Part shown: positions 45,172 through 52,872 of the stretch, in pieces
Layout of the letters: each line of letters starts with the position of its first letter
Position numbering within the stretch: the stretch's first letter is position 1
NCBI RefSeq assembly: GCF_000003815.2
Contig: NW_023365773.1
Coordinates: 668,878 to 721,749 of the forward strand
Length of the DNA: 52,872 bases
Direction: 5' to 3'
From: Branchiostoma floridae
Lineage: Eukaryota > Chordata > Leptocardii > Amphioxiformes > Branchiostomatidae
The notes under the pieces: generated by a model
Database searches by the model: none
Told to the model about the DNA's origin: nothing
The model's input: the letters and a program-made list of their open reading frames with translations, nothing else
Position numbers and translations under genes: made by a program

Positions 45172-45309
45172 CTGTAGGTCCTGTGTCCCACACAACTTCA
45201 CTTGGCCCTGCTCCATCGTCTCTCTGCTGACTTTCTGATACGTTTGTCTCCACTGTCCACAACATGGGAGACGGTGAGCTGGCGCCGAATTCTTTCCGCA
45301 GGTGAACTT
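45172..45309 (-). CDS. Linker exon between Death domains 2 and 3
   Basis: This 46-codon exon has acceptor CTATAAAAG and a weak donor ACAG|GTGGAG, phase 1 at both ends. It encodes EVHLRKEFGASSPSPM, then ETNVSESQQRDDGAGPS. No domain is seen. The donor is the weakest point. Confidence 0.5.
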
Positions 45310-45671
45310 CTTTTATAGGGGAAATGACAAGACGCAAAGATTAGAAAATCATCTAGAAACAGTGTAAATGTAGGTAAGCAGATTCGTGTTCAGAACCTTA
45401 GGTGTACAATTATGTTTTTCGTAACCACGCTAAATGCCCCCAGTGAAAAACACATGGCCTGAAGTTTGAACTTGAAAAATGTTTCCGACCTCTGTTGATT
45501 ATAGTCCTTATTCTATGACGTTCGTACCCAAACCAAAAAAAATGCATGGCTGTATTATATTTCATATCAAATGTAAACAATAATTTTATTTGACTTTTGG
45601 TATCGACATTTCTAGAAATATGCTGGTGTGATTAGTTTTAGTTTTACGAGAAAGGAATGGCACAAACATAC

Positions 45672-45926
45672 CTTGTGCAGGTAACATCTCCGTTGTCTGC
45701 CGTTCACCAATGTTAATGAGCGCCTGCTTCAGAACCTGTAGAGTCGCATCACTCCCCTTCCTGTCTCTCCATCTGTCCAGCATCTCTCTGCACCTATATT
45801 TAGCGTTGGGCTTAGAGCTTCGGAGTCCTTTAATCTCGGTTCGACGGAACCCCAGTTCCCTGGCCAGGTCATCCCACTTGTGGCTGACTCCGTCAACGAC
45901 TTTCTCAAAAGACTCTTCCACAATAT
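45672..45926 (-). CDS. Death domain exon 2 of RIGHT gene
   Basis: This 85-codon exon is bounded by TTGTTGCAG and GTATGTTTG, phase 1 at both ends. Pattern: EESFEKVVDGVSHKWDDLAR, ELGFRRTEIKGLR, RCREMLDRWRDRKG, ATLQVLKQALINIGER. It is a textbook Death domain by the KWDDLARELG helix 2 and helix-5 Trp. It differs from its duplicate mainly in the loop between helices 3 and 4 (SSKPNAKY versus TSERDDDH), the surface that usually sets partner choice. Confidence 0.9.
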
Positions 45927-46651
45927 CTGCAACAAGCGTGAAGGAAACACATTACAAAATGGACATTATTGCACAAGTTACGGCAAATATATTGCACAAG
46001 TTACGACAAATATATTGCAAAAGTTGCGACAAATATATTGCACAAGTTACGGCAGATTTATCCCGCAGGGCTATCATCTTGGTATCATCACCTTACATCC
46101 ATCAAGGAACATCCATGTGAACAACACTAACAAACAGCGAATATGTTGACAAGCAACGTTGTGTTGAGAACTTTTCAGGTACATGTATTTCTTCTTTTGG
46201 AACCACCACATCCAGCGCAGTCATGACAAAACGTGCTTTGGGGATGAACATTTTCAATTATGATTCGAAAAAGTTCATAAATATATCGAGTAGGTCATAC
46301 TACTTGTCATAATCTTACCAGCAAATAGTGTATGACTCATAGTTACATAATGTACTAACTAGAAACCCACAACTTCACAACTTTGCCAAGTGAATTTGCG
46401 ACTTATCATGAATTATGTACACGTATTACCAATGTCTCTTATGTATAATTCAAATAATTTCCTCATTTCCAGAAAGCAGTTTGTCAGTTTATCCAACACG
46501 GTTTATTGTCTTCTCCCAAGTAACAAAAATTATGCTCGATCGGAAAGATCCATTCACAATTTCTCGAATTATGGTGTCAAAAAAACGCACACACAAAAGT
46601 ATAAGCAAACGACACCAAAAGCAATCGTACAATATGTCTGAAATGACTTAC

Positions 46652-46747
46652 TATCATGTCTTTCTTTCTCTATGCCCAGTCTCGCCGTCACTTTGCCACC
46701 CTTTACATCCGTTTCTATCATAAACAGCTGCTCAGAGGACACTGCGT
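46652..46747 (-). CDS. Linker exon after Death domain 1
   Basis: This 32-codon exon is bounded by GCTACACAG and GTAAGTC. Its last base is A rather than the usual G, making Asn at the junction. DAVSSEQLFMIETDVKGG matches the middle gene's 28247 exon. Confidence 0.65.
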
Positions 46748-46990
46748 CTGTGTAGCAATGACAAAAATAAAACATCAAACATATATTCATGGTACACCAA
46801 AATGTAGCAGTACTTATAGATTGTAGGTATCGATAGCCCATGTATTGTACGACAACTTCAGAATGTTTAAAAAAAATAAAGCAAATAAAATGTATCGAAT
46901 TTGCATGGATTCTATTGTGTTATGCTATTGCCACTATCGAACCATGGCGCTTATCCCTGGTAAAGAAATCAACAACATTAACTTGATTAC

Positions 46991-47239
46991 CTGCAACCGC
47001 GTGTATCCCAGCAGCCCTCAGTGCCTGTTCCAGCTGGTCCAGCGTGACGATACCATCATTCCTCTTCTTCCAGTCAACCATCAGCTGACGAGGACGGCTG
47101 ATGGTGGGTGGTTTGGCTTTCAGGTCCCGGATGTAGTCCGTCTTTAAGCCGAGAGATAAAGCCAGTCGCTCCCAAAGTTCCCACTCGTCCCAGGGGGAAT
47201 CAAGATGGACAGCAACAGCATTCAACAGCCTGTCTGTAT
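46991..47239 (-). CDS. Death domain exon 1 of RIGHT gene
   Basis: This 83-codon exon is bounded by ATCGGTAG and GTAATC, phase 1 at both ends. It encodes LWERLALSLGLKTDYIRDL, RPRQLMVDWKKRNDG, VTLDQLEQALRAAGIHAVAG. It corresponds to the middle gene Death domain (28447-28677) and belongs to a subclass different from the two Death domains that follow it in this protein. Confidence 0.88.
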
Positions 47240-47319
47240 CTACCGATTATGAGTTAGGGGGACGAAATGTCAGTAGAGAATATAATACGGGGGTGATTTA
47301 CTCCGTCGATAGCTTTCTC

Positions 47320-47559
47320 TAGCCTCTACCAGGCTTCGTGGATCGGTGGTCTAATTGTAGAAATTGGACAAATAGAGTCAATAGTACGCTAGGGGAGTCA
47401 GCCGGCCAGGTAGGCACATTGTGGTGAGGATAATGTTTCACCTCACGTGGTGAGGATAATGTTTCTACTTGACCGCATGACTCCCATAGCGTACTATTGA
47501 CTCTATTTGTCCAATTTCTACAATTAGACCACCGATCCACGGAGCCTGGTAGAGGCTAA
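47320..47559. mobile_element. 240-bp foldback element
   Basis: Arms 47320-47400 and 47478-47559 are near-perfect reverse complements (AGCCTCTACCAGGC...; GTCTAATTGTAGAAATTGGA...). The loop carries two direct copies of GTGGTGAGGATAATGTTT. It is an intronic insertion between exons 5 and 6 of the right gene. Confidence 0.88.
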
Positions 47560-47899
47560 GCTATCTCTACTGCCATTTGACCGAAACAAATGCTGCATCG
47601 AGTGTTTCTGGAGATTTATTTCATATCAATTGTACATAACGTTTCTAACCTTATTTGACTTTTGGGACATAAATCATCAGCAACACAGATTCCTTTTAAA
47701 GGTACTGCGGTACGTTGAAACGTTCGAATTGTTCAGTTAGTATCATGGCAAATAATCAACGGCAGCTTTACATTTCCACATATTGCAGGGATAAAAGGAA
47801 AGTATTGAAGATAAAAAAAAAATACTCATGCAAGGACGTAGACAGGAGGTGACCCTAAAGAGTTTTTGTGACGACTGAGAAATTAATGGTGATGTTCAC

Positions 47900-48007
47900 C
47901 TGTTGAATCTGTGTCTGTCCTGATCCCACCGGGCCCTGTCCCCACATCCGCCTTGTCTGTAGCAGCCGGAATATCCGCCTCTGTCACCTGAACAGTGGGC
48001 ACTGTGT
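47900..48007 (-). CDS. Linker exon before Death domain 1
   Basis: This 36-codon exon has acceptor CAACACAG and donor ACAG|GTGAAC, phase 1 at both ends. It encodes DTVPTVQVTEADIPAATDK, then GPGGIRTDTDSTG. It is related in position and opening residues to the DAADS/DAVSS linkers. No domain. Confidence 0.55.
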
Positions 48008-48566
48008 CTGTGTTGATCCAAGAACAAAGAAAAATGGCAATAATACATTAAAACTTATGATGATCTATCTCTGTAGATTATGTGAAATATGGGTGACCCG
48101 GATGGACCTTAATGATGTTTCGTAGGTGTTGATAAAATGAAGAAATTATTAGATTATGCGCCCCCTACTGGCTTTCGATGGTACTGCAGCAGAACTGCCG
48201 GTTTATGAACATTTCGTGTTCCGAACATGCTGTGATTATGATTTTGTAATGGTAGATAGCAAATGTGAAAATACAATGATACCAAAGTGAGTAATAACGG
48301 GAATGTTATTCTACGTTTTGAAATTAACTGAAGGTGAACGTCATGAGACATAAATCAAGTAAATAAGGACTTAATTTGTATGATCACTGAGAAAATCTAC
48401 ATGCAATGTGGATTATTTGGTTACAAAAGATCATTAACTAAAGTACGTTTTGCAAATGGGACCGAATGTGATCAATCAATGACAAATATCTAAAATATGT
48501 CAGACTCTTCTCATAAATTTGTGGATATCTAACAAAAAGGAGTTGTGGTATATGCCCCGTTCTGAC

Positions 48567-48797
48567 CTGGTTTTACTTGACCCTGCTTGTATTCCTCTCC
48601 TTCCGCATGGACGTCTGGTTCTGCTGTCTCATATAAGCTCATGTTTTGTAAGTCTGTCGACATCGATGTTTGTCTATCTAATCTTTCAGTTCTGATTTCT
48701 GGCTCTGAGGGTTGCTGAGGTTCCAACGTCGAAACGCCAAAAGTCGTTCCAAGACTTGTGTCGTCCGATTCTTCTGGGTAGCTGTCCACTGGGTCCT
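48567..48797 (-). CDS. Disordered linker exon of RIGHT gene
   Basis: This 77-codon exon has acceptor TTTCTACTATAG and a weak donor CCAG|GTCAGA, phase 1 at both ends. It encodes an acidic, Ser/Gln-rich sequence (YPEESDDTSLGTTFG; ETAEPDVHAEGEEYKQ). It aligns with the end of the middle gene's SUMO-site linker (EPDVLVKTDEYQQ) but has no hydrophobic-K-x-E motif. Confidence 0.6.
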
Positions 48798-48914
48798 CTA
48801 TAGTAGAAAAAAACGTTATAAAATTAGAAACGCGTACGGATAACAGACATTACTAGATGAGTTTTGCTATCGGAAAATGTTAAGCTCACTTGAAGTTTTC
48901 CGTCGGAATCTTAC

Positions 48915-49514
48915 CTTCGCCTGAGAGACTGTTGTCCTGACATTCCCCATCCTCTCCCAGCAGTGTGACGTGTACGTACAGATCCTCCCCTTCTGCTGCC
49001 CTCATGTCGTCTGTGATCAGTTCCCGGGTCAGGGTTTCTGACAAACGTCCGTCTCTGTAAGCAGCTAAAAACGTCCGATAGCAGGATGTGTCGTCGAATT
49101 CAAGGTGGCAGAGCAAACAGCCTCGTCTTATTCGTAGGAGAATCGCTTTAAACTGCTTAAAACATTGAAGAATACTTCTGTATGTGGACAAATCACTCAA
49201 TACATTCTTCGTAAATGCTGAATCATGAACTTCTTGAACCCGTTGTTTTTTTAGGCGCAACTTAACTTGTCGTTCAAGTCTTTGTCCTTCCGACTCACTG
49301 CCGGATTCGCCTGTTTCACGCATTTCCTCTACGTGTTCTCGGTAGACCTCGAGTGCCTCTTCAAACTTGTCCGGGTCTGTCACAACTCCTGGATGGAAAA
49401 CGTCTTTACTAACCTCTAACATAGTGAAGCCGATATTTCTGTCCCTGACTGAAGCTTCCGTTCCAGGATCGTCTGTTGCGTAGTGATGAATTTCCGTGTC
49501 TCTCGATGGGGACC
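48915..49514 (-). CDS. TRADD-like domain exon of RIGHT gene
   Basis: This 200-codon exon is bounded by TTTCACAG and GTAAGATTCC, phase 1 at both ends. It begins GSPSRDTEIHHYATDD, passes through FHPGVVTDPDKFEEALEVY and VLSDLSTYRSILQCFKQF, and ends in GCLLCHLEFDDTSCYRTF, DGRLSETLTRELITDD, MRAAEGEDLYVHVTLL. The terminal block is nearly identical in residues and DNA to the middle gene, while the first half is much less so. Family assignment (TRADD-like N-terminal adaptor domain) is from pattern memory. Confidence 0.7.
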
Positions 49515-49618
49515 CTGTGAAACATCAAATAAAACATCCATCAGGAGTCAGCAGCCCTGTCTGATCCTGTCTACGGACACGAAACTCATGTTTGTTGCAT
49601 CGTAATACATCATAATAA

Positions 49619-49637
49619 AGAGTGAGTGAGTGAGAGT
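49619..49637. repeat. GAGT microsatellite
   Basis: An AGTGAGTGAGTGAGAG run in the intron upstream of the TRADD-like exon. Confidence 0.7.
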
Positions 49638-50044
49638 ACCGATTTCTCCATAAATGACAGTTTGTATTTTCTATATCTCCTTCACAACTAACGTCGAGGT
49701 AGTTGAAAGTACTTTCGAAGCAGATGTTGGTGGTGAAGATTGTGACCATTCTATCATATGCCCCATTTTCTGTGCGCACTCCCCACGGGACATAAAATAG
49801 AAGGGTCACAATGTTCCCCATCAACCTCTGCTTGGAGAGTAGTTGAAAGCTCAATTTCGTGATGGGAAGCAGGTTATGGAAAAACGTCCGAGTCGAAACA
49901 CTACCCCTTCACTTTCGAGTGTTAAATTTACAGTGTATTTATTACCTAGACTAATTGGAACTTCAGTAGTGTGTTCACATTTATTATGACATGCTATGCA
50001 CGCGCTACGTTGCCTCTATCATGGCTGTTGGAATAAACTTTTAC

Positions 50045-50176
50045 CTTTCACACGTGATTCGCCATCTTCAGAATCAGCTTCCGTTCTCGGTTTCTTACAC
50101 GTCTCTACAGGAGTTTGTTCCAGATGCTGATCACCCCTTTTACGTTGGCTTGTTGATGGCTGTGATCCCAGTAACT
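50045..50176 (-). CDS. Basic linker exon of RIGHT gene
   Basis: This 44-codon exon is bounded by GGCCATAG and GTAAAAG, phase 1 at both ends. It encodes ELLGSQPSTSQRKRGDQHL, then CKKPRTEADSEDGES. It is the paralogue of 30834-30953. NLS character is weaker than in the middle gene. Confidence 0.65.
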
Positions 50177-50229
50177 CTATGGCCAGGAAATATAAACTTT
50201 ATGTAGTCAACTGTACCATTGTTTTATTC

Positions 50230-50460
50230 CTGCTACACAATTTATCCTGCCCTGCAGCTGTGGTTTCTTTTCCCACGCTCTAAAATAAATTCCTTGACAT
50301 ACACTCTACATGTAAGATCATTTACAAACTGTGTGAAGGACTGGCAAGACTTTATTGGTTGTTACTTGTTGTTTGATATCTATAAAGCGTTGAAACGGGA
50401 GGTACAGGTTTCTTTTGCCCAAGTGAACAAAAATTATCTTTAACCAATAAAGGTTGAAAT
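50230..50460 (+). repeat. Conserved intronic block with short plus-strand ORF (RIGHT copy)
   Basis: This is the counterpart of 31000-31230. The plus-strand frame runs from about 50219 to 50443, ends in AQVNKNYL, and is followed by AATAAA. It was present before the genes duplicated. It is probably a retroelement tail, not a host gene. Confidence 0.4.
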
Positions 50461-50602
50461 AGTGATAGTTCATTTGCCATCATTGGAGGTGGTGCAATCG
50501 ATTACATTGTGTGCTTAGAATTTAAAAACTGAAGAGAGGCAATAAGCTGGGGTTACTTATACGTCAGGCAAAATAATTTCAGCTGTGAGAAGTGAACCTT
50601 AC

Positions 50603-51314
50603 CTGGATGCCTCTTGTCACTTTGGAGACTTGAGGATGGCGCAGTGCTTGTTGTAGCTCGTTGTTCCAACCTCTCTTTGATATGTTCTAAATCTTTCGTC
50701 ACACCTTCTTGCCACACTGCTTGACTCTTATTTTGAGCCAAAAAAAGGTCTTTCAAGTCATTATCCATTTTATGCAGCTCTTCCAGCTCGCTGAGATACC
50801 GTGCTTCCTGCTCGGGATCAATGCTTGCAGTAAGTTTCTCAGAAATCCTCGCTTTATCTCCACCAAGGGCCACGAGGATTTTACTTAACTCCTCCCACAG
50901 GTCCGTGAACTCCTCTGGAGACACCTTTGTTCGTGCAATATGTCCGTAGTTTTTATTTCTATACTTTCGAAGTGCATTCCTTTCAGCTGCGTATGGTGCA
51001 TCTGGACACAATTCCCACAATAGGAGTTCCAACAGTGTTGTGTCAAACTCGCCAGCACTGTCTGGAACTTCTTGGTCGGGCGGATACAATTTTCTCCTTT
51101 GACTTACATACAAGTATTTATAAGATAATCCCAGAAGATAACTCCTATTTTCCAGTAGCTGATTTCGAAGACCTGGGGGGTACATGTTACTGACTTCATT
51201 TTCTAATATATTCCGAAGTAACTGGGTCCCCTCATTGATGAGCAGAGATGCCAGCCGAGCGCCTCTGGCTGTACCGGGGGTGTAGACTGGATCTGAGCCT
51301 CCACTCTCTGCCAT
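50603..51314 (-). CDS. HEPN domain exon (DZIP3-type), N-terminus of RIGHT gene
   Basis: ATG at 51314 lies in ACAGCCACCATGG, a strong Kozak site, and the exon runs 237 codons to CCAG|GTAAGG in phase 1. HEPN features: LASLLINEGTQLLRNILENE, RRKLYPPD, FDTTLLELLLWEL, and KYRNKNYGH (R119, H125), then FTDLWEELSKILVALGG. The R-x5-H motif is intact, so RNase activity is possible in principle. A coiled-coil tail follows (YLSELEELHKMDNDLKDL). Identity to the middle gene is near-complete at the N-terminus and coil but low across residues about 43-125. An N-terminal HEPN on an NLR replaces the usual CARD/PYD effector position. Confidence 0.8.
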
Positions 51315-51334
51315 GGTGGCTGTTCGTCTCAAAC

Positions 51335-52872
51335 CTTCAGGAGAGAACGCAAAACAAACATTCACTTTTGTATCTGCCCATATCTACATATGTATATCTA
51401 CTAATGTCACCGGTACCGTTTAGTAATTGAAAGGCTTAAATGGTCAAAAGGCATTTGTTGATATTGAAAATTTCCAATATCCGGCACCATTCTCAGAACA
51501 TCAGTACACCTTCATACTATACTATTTGTCCTACAAACAACACTCTTCGGACGAATTAGCAGCCATTTAGTCAACGACGGTCGAAAAAAAGGGATGAAGA
51601 ATTCCTCAAATTTCAAATAAAGCATACTTAGCCACTGTTTTACAATAGTTCAACTCAGTTATACACCATGCAAATCATCATTATGATAGCCAGTAGAAAT
51701 GACCATGAATGTTGTTCTCTCCATACGCTGCCGTATTTTCATTCGGTGTGTTGATCCATGTCAAAAGGTCAGACAGCTTGAATAGGTGACTCCATGGACA
51801 CGGCAGCCCGTTGTTTACGTTTCTTTACAAAGAGATTAAGTTGCCTGTACTTTGTTATTGACACCGAGTCAATGCTGTGCGCAATGTGTGGACACAAAGC
51901 AAGGTAACAAAAGACTCCTTATAGAAAAATGGTAACACAAAGACTCCTGTTAACGCCCTCAAAAACATTAACAAAAAAAACTTTAAGAGATGAACGGAGG
52001 TACCTGAGGGGGATAACGCCAGGCCTAAAAGAATAAGAGGTTTCAACATCAATGTTTTCTGTACCGGAGAAGATTATTAGTTGGTCTTTTAAGATTCGCT
52101 CTATTTTGCAAAAAATCATAACTTAAATGGTTTTCTTGAGATTCATATGAAGTTTTTATTCCTCAGAAAGGAACGTTAAGCCTATCCTGAGCACACTGTA
52201 AACATATTACAGGTTCTAAAAACATTATTATATGCAGATCAGAAATTCGTTCTAGGGGAATCCCCTTCACCCAGGTAACCCAGACAAATGGCGCAAACTG
52301 CCCTCCCCCTCAACACACACACACCGTTTTACCTTGAGTTTCCTCTTAACCAGGAACAGTTTTGTTTGTACTATCAAACCAAATTACAAACTGGTGATAA
52401 AGAACACAATGCAACACCTCAGAGTTTATTACATCCACTAAGCACAGAATAATAAGTCATAAACGATTCATAAATGTACATGTAACATTTTAAGGCGGAT
52501 ATAGCGGGACAAAACGTTATCCCAAAAGTCACAAGGCAAACAAACCTCAACTTTAGCAGCCTACTGGTAATGTAAACGTAAATCTTGTCATACTTGTTAT
52601 ATCATTCAGCTCTTCTTACCCCATGAATTAAATTTGTTACCAAAAAGAGTCCGACGAACGCAACTTACCTGGTTTATGACGGGGCTCAGCTCACTACAAG
52701 TACTGACTTAACACAAAAATGACGTAAATTTCACGAAACAGCAGTGACATTTGATCCATTTTCTCCACAAAATATGTCTACACAACTCTAAAAACTATCT
52801 CTTGGAAGCTAACGTCTGTAAATATCACAAGTAGTGGCCTTACCTGAAAAAATCCACTTATCGCACCTGTAT
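51335..52872. other. Upstream region of RIGHT gene
   Basis: No coding region is supported. Minus-strand donor-like sites at 52662-52668 and near 52840 suggest non-coding first exons and a promoter near or beyond the right edge. A stretch at about 51950-52015 shows GTAACACAAAGACTCCT-type words echoing 51905-51920, a short local repeat. Confidence 0.3.

Larger units (their letters stand above)
41214..51334 (-). other. RIGHT gene: HEPN - TRADD-like - 3x Death - NACHT - LRR (NLR)
   Basis: Twelve coding exons (51314-50603, 50176-50045, 49514-48915, 48797-48567, 48007-47900, 47239-46991, 46747-46652, 45926-45672, 45309-45172, 45003-44746, 44419-44366, 43864-41214) total 5484 nt, an exact multiple of three, giving about 1827 residues. 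All 11 introns are phase 1. The product is an NLR-type receptor with an unusually long N-terminus. A shared 5'UTR acceptor lies at 51334/51335. Donor-like sites at 52662-52668 (CCAG|GTAAGTTG) and near 52840 (TTCAG|GTAAGG) could end first exons. Two splice choices are weaker (the 48567 and 45172 donors). Confidence 0.7.

Overview
The window looks like amphioxus (Branchiostoma-type) or closely similar invertebrate chordate DNA. This is inferred from many small exons with GT-AG introns, dense decayed transposons and tandem repeats, and exon-shuffled immune-type proteins that combine DZIP3-type HEPN, TRADD-like, Death, NACHT and LRR modules. Two 100-N assembly gaps are present.

Three related multi-exon genes lie head to tail on the minus strand. 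LEFT gene (start codon 7071, continuing beyond base 1): start exon, Death domain, very basic exon, second Death domain, basic leader plus TRADD-like domain, then the beginning of a second TRADD-like domain. MIDDLE gene (start codon 32521): HEPN, basic linker, TRADD-like, linker rich in SUMO-consensus sites, Death domain, acidic linker. An endonuclease/exonuclease/phosphatase (EEP) ORF follows 42 nt after the stop codon. RIGHT gene (start codon 51314, stop at 41214, 12 coding exons, about 1827 residues): HEPN, basic linker, TRADD-like, linkers, three Death domains, then one large exon for NACHT plus leucine-rich repeats. I placed 22 introns in these three genes by reading splice sites, and all are phase 1.

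Between the left and middle genes lie a decayed 145-170 bp tandem repeat (8.2-9.2 kb), a 115-bp satellite (10.2-12.1 kb), and a tandem array of about 4.2-kb non-coding units (13.5-24.9 kb). Each unit carries conserved minus-strand splice-donor motifs and could supply first exons to the left gene. Elsewhere there are foldback elements, a TTAA-flanked element, a deleted mariner, a pogo-like MITE, a tRNA-derived SINE, a LINE fragment and a 162-bp tandem repeat.

Functionally, the three genes read as a cluster of innate-immune or cell-death sensors and adaptors. Death and TRADD-like domains would provide homotypic assembly, NACHT-LRR sensing and oligomerisation, and HEPN (possibly with the adjacent EEP nuclease) nucleic-acid-directed effector activity. 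Basic and SUMO-site linkers suggest a nuclear component. Function is inferred from domain families only.
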